Assembly (NCBI GenBank): GCA_033439765.1
Contig: JAULSN010000005.1
Coordinates: 3,425,001-3,489,000, forward strand
DNA: 64,000 nt
Direction of reading: 5' to 3'
Origin: Lasiosphaeria ovina
Taxonomy: Eukaryota > Ascomycota > Sordariomycetes > Sordariales > Lasiosphaeriaceae
A program made the translations under genes and the position numbers. Below are positions 1 to 11,551 of the stretch, in pieces. The notes beneath the pieces were generated by a model, which did no database searches, was not told the DNA's origin, and worked only from the letters and a program-made list of their open reading frames with translations. Every line of letters starts with the position of its first letter. Position 1 is the first letter of the stretch.

Positions 1-3000
1 GTTTCTGAAAGGCGTACTTCGATTGCGAGCTTCTCTTTCCTGGAACTCTCACCGTCTTGGGGGAACGGGATTTGTCGTGATGACGGATGGCTCTGGACAG
101 GGCTTGGCTCGGCTCGGCTCTCGGATTGGCTTGGCTTGGCTTGGCTTGGCTGGGCTCTCGGCTGGACTTGTCATTCGGACGGTTAATGCTGCTGGGTTTT
201 ACACGTGTACTTTCTGTGTTGTATTATATGTAGGTGTACAACACGTGTGAGGTTTTGCTTGTGCTGCAGTTGGGCTGTTTGTTGTGTATATTGTACTTTA
301 TGTACATGGATAGAGAAAAAGAAGCTGCGACGGTTGGAAAATGGAATAGATACCCCCCCTCACCCTCCTCCCCTCTTTTTCTCTTGCAAGCAGTTGTCTA
401 CTGTGCGTGTGTTCGTACCTTGGTGGCAGGTGATGCTGACGTCTTTCTTGGCTTGGCCATTTTGGCGATGCCATCTATACGGCTTTGACGGGTGCCGTGA
501 TAGTACCAGGTAGGTAGGTGTGATGTCCATGTCCCCGTATGAAGGGAAGGTAGGTAGCCTTAGCCGAGGGAGGCAGGCGAGCTGGTTTCTGTTTCCATCA
601 TATTTGCAACTTTTGCCGGCAGGCTTGTTGGGCATGGCCGGCCTCGGCCATGCCGAGCGCACGGGGACGGACGGGGAGTAATTGGAATAGCTTCGTTTCT
701 TCTACACAAGTGTTGCCCTCCAGGCCAAGAAACCAGAGGCAGTCCTGGGGTCTAGTCTACTACAGTTTACGCGTTATGCAGTGTGCCCCTCAGCCTGGAA
801 GCAGAGAAGGGGGCATGTCAATGCCAAGATCGATATTGCCGCAACCCAGTTCACCGACATCCGTATGGGCGGGCATACGCCATGACGTATAAGCAGCTTC
901 TTCTTCAACAGCAAGGCGCAAGCTAACGAGCAATGCGCCGCGGGTACGCAGATGATGCAGCCAAAACTCTCGGCGGCGTGTTTGCCAGCATATGCGACAG
1001 TAGCAGCTTGCAAGTTAAGTCAGTCGGTCAGTTGGGACTGGACTGGACGGCGCTGCACTGGGCAAACCAGGCCTTTCTATCTCCTTCCGGGGGAGCATCA
1101 GATCAGGTTGAGTCCGGGTTGCTCGGGACCTGAGTAGACTTCTGACGAAAGAGAATGCGAAGCTACAGGAATGTCTTAGGGTGTGTCCTGCCACCCACTG
1201 CCCGCGCACTTAAAGGGCGGGAAAGGCACCCGAGGATGGATGGATGCCCGGATGGGGTCAAAGAGAGAAGCAGGAACAAAAAGGATGATGACCGAGAGAG
1301 TTTCCTTACCACTGCCCGCGAGTGATGAGACTGGACAAATGCAAGCAACTGTGGGGGGGGGGGGGGGTCTTACTGGAGAAATAAGCCTTGAAGATGAAGC
1401 AAAGTGTTTGAGCAGCCACGATTGCCACGTCTGGCCCTCGGGCGGCCCCAGGGCACAGAGGCTTGGGAATTGTCTCAACTTAATTCCAGAGGCCCATCGA
1501 GGCTGAGCACCCCAAGCGGGTGGAGCCGACCTGGTGGTTGGCCCGTCTTTTCGTGCAGCCCGGTCATTCTTTCCTCTTTACAGTATACTCAGCACAAACG
1601 AGGCCGACTGCTGGGCCAAAAACACAGGTCACCTCCGCTATCTGTACCGATTTCAGGGCAAAGTTATTAGCTGCACGCCCACTGCCACCTCAGGGGCAGC
1701 GCCGGCGGCTTTGGCACTGCGGCGGGGGGCTTCTGGACGTTGCCCGACACCTCAGGTCAGTCGAACTGCCTTCTAGTGTTGTGGGCTTGGCGCAGTTCCG
1801 CAAATCATTCTCCATCCAGTATCGCGGAGGCCCCGGCTGGGTGGCTCGGTGGCTTGTGGCTTGGGTGTGGACTGGCCCAGAGACGGGGAGTCCCACGCCA
1901 AGCCTTGTGGAGAAAGCCCTGGAACCTGCCAGCAGCAGGTTGACTGAGGTGACTGACTCTGCCGTATGAACTGTGTAGGTTTCTTCTTCTTCCCGGCGCG
2001 CGTGCCCCTCGTGCCAGTGTCTCGCAAAGAAACACAAAGCGCCGTGCGAGGCTGTGCAAAGTTTGCGTACGCAACCCCAGACCTTAGCTGGGCCTCTCCT
2101 CTCAAATTCTGTTGAGCAAAAGATTCATTTTTGCGGAGCGAGTGGCTCTCGTTGCGCAGTGCCGACGCGCCAGCCCAGGTTCGGGACTTGGACAGCAACC
2201 CGCACTCCGTCCTCCGCAAGTACCGTTCAGTACGTAGCCTTAGGAACGGTACCTCGTGCCTCCCATTTGCCCCTCGGCTGGGCGAAAGTTGGAATTGAAT
2301 CTGAGCCTCTGGCCAAGCGCCGCAAAAGGTCCCTCCTTTGGGGGACCTTCCTTCCCGGACCACGGCAGCCAAGAAATCGCCCGCTGCGTAAGGTAGGTCC
2401 CAGTGGATGAGGCTTGGAGAGTGCAGAGTGGTGGCAAGACACCTCAGATATTGCAGTGCGGAGAATTATTAGCCATGGGATGACCCGAGCTGGTTTGCAT
2501 GGCAATCCCCCGCCTGTAACCGGCCCGGCGCCATGTCCAACCCTGCACCGCAGACGTACCTAGACTAGTCCATACTATCAAATGAATTAGAGAGGCTCAG
2601 ACTGTCTCGCGTCTCTGCGAGAGGAAGGAGGAGGCAACATGCTAACAAAAAAGTGTAGATTCCTTGTAACACCTAGTAAGGTAATTGTGCCTGTCCCGCT
2701 GAGAACGGGCCTGTCAGTGCGGCTCAGCCTTCCAACTCAACGAGTTGGTCCTTCTGACGGCGCTCTGTTGCTACACAGGGCTCCCGCAGGTTCTGGTTTT
2801 GGGGGCGCCCTGTGGGCTTCCAAAACAGAGACCCGTGATCGCCTCCGGCGGCCTTCTGTTTCACTGCAGCTCTCCGCCACACCTCGCAGCATCCCGTCTA
2901 CCTGACCTACTTCACACATTAGTGCAACCTCCGATTTCCCCAAGGGAGACGGCCGTATAAATTCCACGCCCGCCACCTTCCGCATCTGTCGCCCCGTCCG

Positions 3001-3318
3001 TCAGTCTCTTGCAGTGCAGCGCAGTGCAGCGCAGTGCCCGTGAATATCCAAATACCCGCCCGCCCGCCACACACACACAGCCCGACCTTGGAACCTGCAC
3101 TTGGAACCTGCTGCTCCCGCTCCTGCAACCTGCAGCCGACCGCCCGGGAGATAAGACCACTTCATTCCCTCTCCTCGTTTGTTCAATCTTCAATCTGCAA
3201 CTTCGCATCACCACTCCCTCCATATCCTATCCTACTACTCCGTAGTATTCTGCCACATCGCTGCCAGACCGATCCAACTCCAACCCACCCGCACAATAAA
3301 CACACACACTCCATCGCA
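1..3318. other. Intergenic left edge and RCN1 upstream region
   Basis: I recognise no gene here. Open frames of up to about 200 codons exist on both strands (for example 1773-2372 minus), but their translations are low-complexity and show no family motif. The stretch holds a 15-G run at 1353-1367, AGGTAGGT motifs near 508-519 and 548-557, and a 10-nt tandem repeat (gcagtgcagc-like) near 3009-3036 in the leader of the next gene. The frame of RCN1 stays open upstream to 3034, but that part reads as 5' leader. Confidence 0.6.
2956..2962 (+). promoter_or_regulatory. Candidate TATA box for RCN1
   Basis: TATAAAT lies about 360 bases before the chosen RCN1 start codon and is followed by a C-rich leader. 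The position would give a 5' leader of roughly 330 nt, which is plausible for a filamentous fungus. It is inferred from sequence only. Confidence 0.3.
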
Positions 3319-4200
3319 ATGGAGCCGCAACAAACGTCACAGCCACAACACAACGGGGAGGGCGCCAGGATTTCCCCGCCGTCACCGCCGTCCCGGTCCT
3401 CGACCCGGTCCTCGCTGTCCAAGAAGTCGTCGTTGACCCTCGACCTGTCCAACATGCCGCCGCTGGTGCAGCCGACGCCGCCGTCTAACACGCTCATTTT
3501 CACCAACCTGCAGTCGCTCGACATATTCCAGGCCGACAACCTGCAGACGATACGGGAGCTGGTCGAGAAGACGGCGCCAATCTACTCGTGGTCGCCGCTC
3601 AAGTCGTTCCGCCGCATCATCGTGTCCTTCTTCAGCGAGGACGCCGCCATCGCCGTGCGCCAGGCCTGGGACGGCGAGGCCGTCATGGGCGAGCGCTGCC
3701 GCGTCTACTTTGGCCAGCCCACGTCCGTCTCGGCCCAGCAGGACGTGCATCTGGCGCTGCCCGACGCCGGCAAGCTGTTCTTCATTAGCCCGCCGCCCAG
3801 CCCGCCCCACGGCTGGGAGATGCGCCTCGAGGACGCGCCCAACAAGATGGTGCACGCCGAGGACCTGGCCGACGCCCTGGCCCGCCTGCGCCACCACAAC
3901 AACCCCGCCGACAGCGTCATGGGCGGCACCGGCTACTCGCCCGTCTCGCCCGCCGACAGCACCCGGCCCGACGGCGCCGGCGGCTTCGCCAGCCGCCAGC
4001 GCAGCCGCAGCTCCACCCTCATCTTCCAGCCCCAGGAGCAGCACGACGGCAGCAGCCCGGACCTGCCGTGCGTCACCGTCGACGACATGACGGACGAACC
4101 CGGCGACATCAGCCCCATCGTGTCCGACTACGCCGCCAGCACAAAACCCATCATGGCGCACACCACGCGGCCGCCGGTGGAGCTCATGCTCGATGCCTAG
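3319..4200 (+). CDS. RCN1: Calcipressin, regulator of calcineurin
   Basis: Single-exon gene of 293 residues. Calcipressins bind the Ca2+/calmodulin-dependent phosphatase calcineurin and tune its activity in Ca2+ stress signalling. Seen here: a Ser/Pro-rich N-terminus (1-50), an RRM-like fold starting at NTLIFTNL (about residue 57), the family signature FISPPPSPPHGW at 155-166, and near the C-terminus PCVTVD (250-255), which fits the PxIxIT calcineurin-docking consensus. The start at 3319 (cgcaATGG) was chosen because it has a good initiation context and is followed by ordinary coding sequence. The frame is open for 95 codons further upstream, but those codons encode only a Pro/Thr-rich string typical of untranslated leader. 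The Ser-Pro pairs in the signature are, in the family, targets of priming and GSK-3-type kinases; that is known of the family and not shown here. Confidence 0.93.
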   Translation: MEPQQTSQPQHNGEGARISPPSPPSRSSTRSSLSKKSSLTLDLSNMPPLVQPTPPSNTLIFTNLQSLDIFQADNLQTIRELVEKTAPIYSWSPLKSFRRIIVSFFSEDAAIAVRQAWDGEAVMGERCRVYFGQPTSVSAQQDVHLALPDAGKLFFISPPPSPPHGWEMRLEDAPNKMVHAEDLADALARLRHHNNPADSVMGGTGYSPVSPADSTRPDGAGGFASRQRSRSSTLIFQPQEQHDGSSPDLPCVTVDDMTDEPGDISPIVSDYAASTKPIMAHTTRPPVELMLDA

Positions 4201-4688
4201 TTGTGCACCCAACTCAAAGGTTAGGGGCGAAGCGTGGGGAAGTAGGTTAGATGCGATGGATACATATCCGGCTCTACCTAGCCACATAATGTACTGGGAT
4301 TTACCGCCCACCCGCCATCATCTTTTTCTTTCTTCTTTTTTTCTCTTCCTCTGTTTCTTTTACGCCTGTCTTACTATTATTTTCCATCTCTCTCACTACT
4401 AAGCCAGCAGCACGCAATAATCGTGCGCGGCCAGAGGCAGCAGCACAGCTGCGAAGATCAGGAGCCGGCGTTGGGAGCGCGTGTGAATCCGTTGTTGTAC
4501 CTTGTATGGCGGCGCCGCGTCATAGAGAGGGACAGAGAGAGACCTGAGCTGCAGAAGCAGCGCAAAAATGCCTACAGAAAGACATTTCTTTTTTATCCTC
4601 GGGCAAAAATCAGCATTTCGAAGGGAGGTGGTGGGTGGAGTTGTTCTTTTTTTTCCCCCTTCAGGAGTAAGGCTAAGAAAAGCATCCT

Positions 4689-4720
<32 letters not shown>

Positions 4721-4832
4721 GAAAGTTTTCCTTTTGAGAAGCAGGGAGGGAACAATAAAACGTAAATAAACACACAAATAATGGCAACATTGATATCAAC
4801 AAGCAAGTAATCGCAGGTCAGAGAGTTTTGTG

Positions 4833-4852
4833 TTGCATATATATATATGCAA
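4833..4852. repeat. Perfect 20-nt AT-rich palindrome
   Basis: The two halves TTGCATATAT and ATATATGCAA are exact reverse complements around an alternating AT core. It lies 630 bases past the RCN1 stop, so it may simply be part of an AT microsatellite, but it could also extrude as a cruciform. Confidence 0.6.
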
Positions 4853-5093
4853 GCCTTGAGCATATCTACGTGCATTAGGTAGGTAGCTGGGCTTGCTTTG
4901 CTTGCTCCCGCTGCATCTGTATTCTGATATAAAAGCCCGGATGCTCACGGGGCAAGCTCATTATTCCAGAGAATCAAAACCATTGCCCTTGGTCCGCCTT
5001 TTTTTTCCTGTGTGGTTGTGATGAGCGTTGGTGCGCTCCAGTCTCGAAAAGGGGCTCCCAAATCAACGAATGGTCCAACCCCAGTGGCGTGAG

Positions 5094-5096
<3 letters not shown>

Positions 5097-5175
<79 letters not shown>
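5097..5175. repeat. (GA)n microsatellite
   Basis: About 39 uninterrupted GA units, running into GAAA repeats. It is the longest dinucleotide tract in the window and lies in the spacer between two converging genes. Confidence 0.95.
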
Positions 5176-5178
<3 letters not shown>

Positions 5179-5920
5179 AAGAAGCCTCAAAGAACTCCAA
5201 CAAGCGCCAACGTTCCTCCTAAACATACATGAGGAATGGGAATGGGAATAAACGGGGGCGTCATCAACAAGCTCGGATTCCTTTTTCGCTTTATTTTATT
5301 TCTATTTCGCACCCGTGCCACACACAGGTATTTTCGGCGGGAGGGGTTTTGCGCCGCCGGCTACAGGAATGGAATGGAACTTGAGGTAGAGCGCTGCCAG
5401 TGCTTGTTAGGTTGTGTTTCCGATAGGTGTGAGGGTCCGATGGATGACGGATTGATTGATGGGACGGTGAAGAGGGCAACGACGTTCCCGATCCTCCTGT
5501 CTTACGAGCTAGCTAGCCCGGCCGGCATCCGGCTAGGCATCAACCAACCCTTTTCCCTCTCTCCTCTCGTTTTGCCTCTCAAGTTTCATGCGCCGCCGCG
5601 CGCCAGAAGACTAGCTAGCTAGCTGGCCCGCCATTGGTAGTGTAACAAGGCATTTTTGGGGTCAAGAGACAACAGTAAACGTGTCTCGGAATATATACCC
5701 ATGGTGTCGGATAATTAGCCTTGCACCACGCACACACACACTCGTCGTCCAACGGCAATAAACCAACAGTGAAAGAAAGGGGGGGGGGATGAAATCTAAT
5801 TGAGAAGAGACGGCCGAACCAGCGACATGCTCGCAAACATCCAAACGGGAGAAATACAGGATCGTAGTTTAGCAAAAAAAAAACAAAAAAAAAAAAAACA
5901 AAGCGCTTGCACTGCATGCA

Positions 5921-7674
5921 TCACCCCAGCGTTGCCGTCTGGAACAGACTTGAGGCGCTCTTCGCGCACAGCCAAGCAGCCCACGCTGCGAGGGCCGAAG
6001 CGACGAGCAGGGCCTGGAGGGCGCGGCGCTCGACCGGACTGCTGCTGCTGCTGCTGCGGAGCCATTGCCCGCGAGCGGTAGTAGTAACATACTGCTCTTG
6101 CTCCCCTCGCTTCGTCTCGGCGCCACTCCCGCTACCGTCCCCTTCTGTAGGTCGCTGCCCCGCCGCCACCCGAGTAAATTTGCCCGGGTTGGGGATATAC
6201 TTGAAGGCGTGGGTGGCGTCGCGGCCGCCGGCCTGCTCGAGGACGACGGCGCGCAGCATCGGCCGCAGGCGCCGGATGCTGCGGCGTTCCCAGGCCGGCA
6301 CGGCGCGCTTGGCGTAGCTCATGGCCATGAAGAACAGGCACTGCCCGGCCACCAGCACCGTGTAGTAGCGCGGGGGCCGCGGCACGGCTAGCGCGGCGGC
6401 GAGGGCGTGGCCGTTGAGCCTGGGCAGAGTCGGCGTTAGCTGTGGGTCTGTTTTCTTTTATCTGTTCCTAGAGGGGAAAGGTGGTGGAGAATCTAAGATG
6501 GCGGTCCACCTTAGAGGGTAGTTGGGTATATTTGTAAGTGACGGAGAGCGAAGAATGACACCTACCAGTACGCCTCGGCGCGCAGAAAGTCGGCAGAGGG
6601 ATACGTGGGAGGCTGACCGGCCAGGCTAGCAATGATGTTGTTGGCGAGATCCTGCGAGGCGGCTGACGGGACGAACTCGTCGGTCCAGGCCAGCAGCGAC
6701 TCCATCATTGTGCGGGCGGCGGCAGGCGTAGCTAGGGCGTCGGTCGGGGTCCCCAGCAGATAGGCGACCCAGCGCCACAGAGCGATGTAGTCAGCGATCT
6801 CGCTCTCGCGCAGGAAGATGCCCTGGCGCGGGAAGCTGACCCAGATCAGTGAGGCCGAGAAGGCCAGCACGGTGCCGATGCTGTCGAGGTCGTTGACGGG
6901 CACGCCGTAGCGCGCCACGTCGAAGTACTCGGGGTCGGAGGCGGCGAGGCGCAGAATCCGCCGCCGCACCGAGGCGTGCAGCAGCCTCACGCGCACCGTC
7001 GACGCCCACCCTTTGCCCCCCTGTTCCCGTCCCGGCTGGACGGCCTCGAGGCCCTCGGTCACGTCCAGCACGTGTTGGAAAGTTTCGAGCAGTCGCCGAC
7101 GCGCAGCACCCATCCCGAACCCCCCCGTCCGCGCCAGCGTCTCGACCACGCGGTGGAAGGCCATGCCGCCCAGCAGAGACTGGAAGGTGAGCCCGACAAG
7201 GAACGGACCGACGTAGCGGTAGAAGACGTGCTGGCCCCGCTTGATCTGCTGCCAGTCGACCCACTCGGGCACTGTGTTGACTTCGGTCCAGAGCCGTTGC
7301 AGCGTCTCATCGCGGTGCGCGTGTTGCCGAAGGAGCTCGAATAGGTCTCGGTGGTGGTGGTGGTGACCTCCCCTCTCCCCCGGATCCTCTTTCCCGTCTG
7401 ATGTTGGCTCTCCATCTACTGTTGCCGCCTTTCCGCCTTGTGTCGTCCTTCCCTCCCCGGCCTTGGACGGAAGCGACACGGGGGCGAGTTCGTCCAGCCG
7501 GTCCAGACACTCGGTGGCGAGCACGTCGTAGGAGAACAGCAACGGACGCATCTGCTCGGGCGTCGTGTGTTGGCGAGTCCACTCGAACTCGTAGCCCCAT
7601 GCCGCCACCAACTTTCCTCCCAGTTCCCCATCCTTGACCTCTCCGCAGCTGCCGCGGCTGCTGTGACTGGACAT
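5921..7674 (-). CDS. ER-bound oxygenase, mpaB/rubber-oxygenase family (DUF2236)
   Basis: Two exons, 7674-6566 and 6419-5921, give 535 residues. The 146-nt intron (6565-6420) has donor GTAGGT and acceptor CCCAG and splits a Trp codon, so the reading continues AEAYW-LNGHAL. The family is typified by MpaB of mycophenolic acid synthesis, which cleaves a prenyl chain oxidatively, and by bacterial latex-clearing protein; members bind haem b. Visible blocks are WGYEFEWT (26-33), FHRVVETLARTGGFG (173-187, carrying a candidate haem-ligand His174), the ARYGVPVNDLDSIG block (254-267) and IALWRWVAYLLG (297-308). The last 40 residues hold a hydrophobic Ala-rich segment that could anchor it in the ER. Residues 65-110 are a disordered insert with five consecutive His. 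The start at 7674 gives the usual N-terminus; the frame is open further upstream to 7962, but that part looks like leader. No biosynthetic partner genes are adjacent, so the substrate is unknown. Confidence 0.88.
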
Positions 7675-8426
7675 GATGATTTGTCTAAGGTGTGGTTCCG
7701 GTATTTTCTTCAGGGATGCACCATCGAGGAGAGTTTCGGTCCAGTCTATCTGATAATGATTATTAAAATAGCCCAGTCCCGCCGCAAAGCCAAAGCGCCA
7801 GTCAATAATCAACTCCAACCAACGTCCATGTTGGCTATGAGCTGATGCGGGGGTGCGGACATGTTGGTGAGAGGGGGCGACCAAGGTGGTGTGTATGACG
7901 AAACCATCACGCTCCTGCCTCGAGAAGGCGATGTAGGCGATGCAGGCGAGGTGAGCTAACAACAGTTAACCGTTACCGAATCTTCCCCACTTTTGATAAA
8001 CTAGATCAGTCATCTATTAGTGAGGATTTGCTGCTTTTTCTTGTCTAAAAGGCTTCCGTCTCGTCTTCCGGCACATGCTTTATACAGCCGTTGTTGTTGA
8101 TACTAGCCAGCGCTGTATGTACGAGAATTTACTTCTAGCCGACGTCTTACAGAGCGATCAATGCGATGGGTTTGCCCCAGAACGAGCCGGGATTGTGATG
8201 TAAGACCAACTGAAGGGTTAGGGTTGTACGCCTGCGCTTGTGGAGCTGCCAAAATGAAAGGCCCCTGACGGAGAAGCTGCAGGGAACAATGTGGGGCGAT
8301 AAATTTGGTGGTGTTCAAGAGCACCGACGCGACGGGAAATTTTTCATGTCGAAGCACCTCGACCGACTCCTTTTCCGGGTCCTTGTCTAGAGTCGCCCGC
8401 CAGACGCCGCCCGTCTTTTACCCAGC
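7675..8426. other. Divergent promoter region
   Basis: This 752-base gap separates the start codons of the oxygenase gene (minus strand) and RRG9 (plus strand) and must hold both promoters. No further gene is supported. I see no clear TATA box on either strand. Confidence 0.5.
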
Positions 8427-9743
8427 ATGGTGTGCTCCTGCCACACGGTAGCGCTCAGCATTTTTGTCAAAAGCATCGCGCACGTCCAACTTCCTGGCGC
8501 CCATGTCTCGGCCTCGGTCGCGGCCGCGGGAGCGCACCTGTCGAGGCGCTTTCCAGCCTTGGCCGGCCTCAAAGGCGCCGCCCGTCCTTTCTTGACACCC
8601 TCGTCTCGACCATTGCACACATCATGCTCCAAGCAGAGCGACCTGGCCGACACACTTGAACGCGCCGTTCGTGACCAGCGCAAGGCCACTCATCGTGCTG
8701 TCGCTGCGGCCGATGCCTGGCAGGATTCGTCTGGCCGCGAGGCCCATTCCACGAATTCCAGACGTCAGTACAATGCGGCTGGATCGGCCAGGAAACCCCA
8801 ATCCTCGTCCCGAAAGACTAGACCGCAACGCGGTTCCTTAGAACCCTCGCAGACGAGGCGGACCAAGCCGCAAAGCCTTCCGATAACGTCCGAAACGAAG
8901 GCAGTCAAAGTACCAAGCAATTTGATAATAGAATCACCCGAAAACCCAGTCAAGGAAGCCAAGCAGTCGATGGCAGTAGCCGCCAAGAAGCCGAAGGCAG
9001 AACCGAAGAAGTCGAAAACGGTGCCTCGCGCCAAGTTTGCAGAGACATCGACTGAAGCTGCCGAGCCAACCCTTGGGTTCGAGGGGCTAAATATCAACTC
9101 GGACCGGCATTCCGCTCGGCATGTTGCAGCAGAGCAGCCGTGGGGTGCTCGACTAGAACCGCGCGGCGAGAGGACAAGGATACCCCGCGAGACAATGGAG
9201 GCACCCCAGAGGTCGGCCCAGGCGTGGGAATCAAAAAGGTCTAAGCCGCTAGAGGAGGCCGAAGAGGAGGGCCAAGATGAAGACGAGAAATGGACTCTTC
9301 CCGACTGGAGAGCCCAGAAGGAGCGTCTCAAGGAGAAGTTTCCAGAGGGGTGGAATCCCCGTAAGAAACTGTCGCCTGACGCGCTAGCCGGCATCAGGGC
9401 CCTCAACGCCGAGTTTCCCGATATATACACAACCCAGGAGCTGGCCAAAAAGTTTGAGCAATCTCCTGAAGCCATCCGCAGAATTCTTAGGAGCAAGTGG
9501 ACGCCGACGGCCGAGGAGGAGATTGATCGCCAGACGAGGTGGCATAAGCGGGGCTTGAAGGTCTGGAACCGCTGGTCGGCCCAGGGCAAGAAGCCTCCGT
9601 TGAGGTGGCGGTTGGAAGGCATCCGTGATCGACGACACTTGTTCAGGAAAGAACCTCTCAAGACTCCTGAGCACTCCGCTCGGGGGAAGCACAAGAGGAC
9701 CTTGATCCGGGCACAGCAGAAGCTTTCGGAGAGCATGATGTGA
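8427..9743 (+). CDS. RRG9: Required for respiratory growth protein 9 (neugrin family), mitochondrial
   Basis: Single exon, 438 residues. Rrg9 is a mitochondrial matrix protein needed for respiratory growth in yeast; the related mammalian neugrin works in mitochondrial rRNA metabolism. The N-terminus (1-70) has Arg, Ala, Ser and no early acidic residues, as a mitochondrial presequence should. Residues 80-285 are a disordered Lys/Pro/Glu-rich linker. The conserved domain lies at about 289-405, beginning WTLPDWRAQKERLKEKFPEG and continuing with the helix-turn-helix-like stretch FPDIYTTQELAKKFEQSPEA and KWTPTAEEE. It is longer than the yeast protein because of the linker. The ATG at 8427 is the first in frame and gives a full targeting sequence. 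Confidence 0.88.
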   Translation: MVCSCHTVALSIFVKSIAHVQLPGAHVSASVAAAGAHLSRRFPALAGLKGAARPFLTPSSRPLHTSCSKQSDLADTLERAVRDQRKATHRAVAAADAWQDSSGREAHSTNSRRQYNAAGSARKPQSSSRKTRPQRGSLEPSQTRRTKPQSLPITSETKAVKVPSNLIIESPENPVKEAKQSMAVAAKKPKAEPKKSKTVPRAKFAETSTEAAEPTLGFEGLNINSDRHSARHVAAEQPWGARLEPRGERTRIPRETMEAPQRSAQAWESKRSKPLEEAEEEGQDEDEKWTLPDWRAQKERLKEKFPEGWNPRKKLSPDALAGIRALNAEFPDIYTTQELAKKFEQSPEAIRRILRSKWTPTAEEEIDRQTRWHKRGLKVWNRWSAQGKKPPLRWRLEGIRDRRHLFRKEPLKTPEHSARGKHKRTLIRAQQKLSESMM

Positions 9744-11551
9744 TATGGCGAGTTAGAGTCCATCGAGAACAGGCGCCATCGAGGCCACCCTGCTCTTCTA
9801 ATTACCAATGTATATATTGTACACATAATCTGTATTTAGCACGTCAACATATGGCCGTGTTGGCGCATGATATTCGGAACGTCCGCATAAATCGAACAGG
9901 CGCCGTGTGCTGGCGGCACCTGTCGAAGGTATTACCTGAAGTAAGCGACGGACAAAATAACCGTGCAAGTACGGATATTGTGTTCAGGAACCGTCCAAGG
10001 TTGAAGTGTCAGCCAATATTCAAACGGCAGAACCAATGGCTGGAATATCCAAGGTACGGTGTAATTGGGATGTGATTCTCTCCGCATCGCGCATAAGAGG
10101 CTTCTTGCAGGCAAATCTAACGACCCGAATAACAACTCCATTCGGTCATCCTGCCACCTGTGAGTGGCTCGCATTCAGACGAAACAAAAATGACGAGGCT
10201 GCGGTCTGTATCCGTTATCTGAAGTCTCCGTAGAAAGCGACAGGTGCCAGAAAAAGAAAAAGAAAGCTTGCAGGGGGATCTCATTTCATCTCGCTCAATG
10301 CAAACCTAGCATGCACTAATGCATCGCCTCGGGACTGTCACACAACAGCATGTCCCTTGCGGCGGACGACAGAGCGGACACTTTTTGAAGCAAGACGTGG
10401 GGGGTTTTAAAGAACCAGTACTTGTGCTAGACGAACAATTGAAAAGAAAGCTGCCGTTGACCCGAACTGCGACTGCCCGAATTGCGGAACAAATGCCAGA
10501 GTGCGCACAGATTCAATTGTCTTGAAGGGAGCAGCTCTTTCAGAACATCCCGCTTCCATAGTCCAGGTCCCGGCACGCACCGCACATTACTATAGTAAAA
10601 CGGCGTCATCCTGCAAGGGAAGGGATTATCGCCCCCCAAGATTAGGACTCGACCGTGATTGGCGAGGGAGCCTTATTGAAGGCCGGAAACGGTAAGAGAC
10701 ACGCACAGGCCATTCTTGTCCCACCTCAAAAAGGCATCACAGGCAGCTGGCAAGCCCAGCGCGCACCTGGCTCGAGCTGTGTGGCAGCCGCAAGGAACGC
10801 GGAAAGCGCGCCCGGGCCTCCTCCCCACTTGCCTCCCCGGTCAACGAACGGACCCCTGCCAGAAAACAAAATACTACCCCGGTCCGGAATGGCGCGGTAC
10901 GGTACCTGACTTGGCCCCAGCTCTCGGCGTTCTCGTCCAAGAGCTTTGCACTTTGCAGAGAGAGATCCTCCACTCCGTCTCAAGGTGTGCGCCAGCCCTA
11001 TTTTCTCCCCTTCTCTTTCACGACTCCAAACCCAGCTGCACGCACTATACACCTGGCTGCACGCGCACGCGCACGCGCACGCACACGACACCAATGGTTC
11101 TCTGGCACTCTCCCCGGTCGTAGTTGACAGCCCTATCGAGACAATTGACTTGTCTCCCCGTCTTCATGTCGCTGTGAGCCTTCTTTCTGCATGTCGCGCC
11201 CAGGCTGGACATGGACAGCCTTGGGGATTATACTTTTTCTGTCCGAACTCAACTGACCCAGACTGGACTTGCAGCCTTAAGCCCTCCCATATTCCTACCG
11301 GCCTTCTCGTCATCATTCGCTCAAGACAGCTTGCCTCGGGATAGGAAAACGCAAACGCACTTGGCCGCCGACTCCAGCGCGCATCCACAAATCGGTTCCG
11401 TCACTAGTTGGCCACTCACTCGTTATACTTGGGAGCCATCCCAACCACGCACCGACGCTCGTCTCTCGTAGCTTTCGTGCAGATGCCTTGTTGAGCATCT
11501 CGCCCCTTTCCATCCCAACTGCCAGCCTTGATTGGCCAATGGCAAGCAGAG
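9744..11551. other. Intergenic spacer between RRG9 and the WD40 gene
   Basis: No gene is supported. Several open frames of 60-140 codons overlap on both strands without recognisable motifs. The last 600 bases are C/T-rich with ACGC repeats (11058-11082), fitting a long 5' leader and promoter for the WD40 gene. Confidence 0.5.

Larger units (their letters stand above)
4201..5920. other. Intergenic, microsatellite-rich spacer
   Basis: No gene is supported. The spacer separates RCN1 from the convergent oxygenase gene. It carries a CT tract (4697-4722), a 20-nt perfect AT-rich palindrome (4833-4852), an AGGTAGGT motif (about 4876-4887), a long GA tract (5097-5175), CTAG tandem repeats near 5608-5625 and A-rich runs at 5873-5900. 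Open frames over the GA tract encode only Arg-Glu or Ser-Leu repeats and are artefacts. Confidence 0.6.

Noticed and set aside
1773..2372. 199-codon minus-strand frame at the left edge
   Set aside because: No recognisable motif, no repeats of a known domain, and overlapping frames of similar quality on the plus strand.
3034..3318. N-terminal extension of RCN1 by 95 codons
   Set aside because: The frame is open, but the residues are a Pro/Thr/His-rich string from a C-rich leader with a candidate TATA box 80 bases before it; the downstream ATG has better context and family-like sequence.
5028..5222. Open frames of Arg-Glu and Ser-Leu repeats over the GA tract
   Set aside because: They are translations of a dinucleotide repeat with no other coding sign.
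7675..7962. 96-codon N-terminal extension of the oxygenase
   Set aside because: No membrane or targeting feature typical of the family, and the downstream start gives the expected N-terminal sequence.
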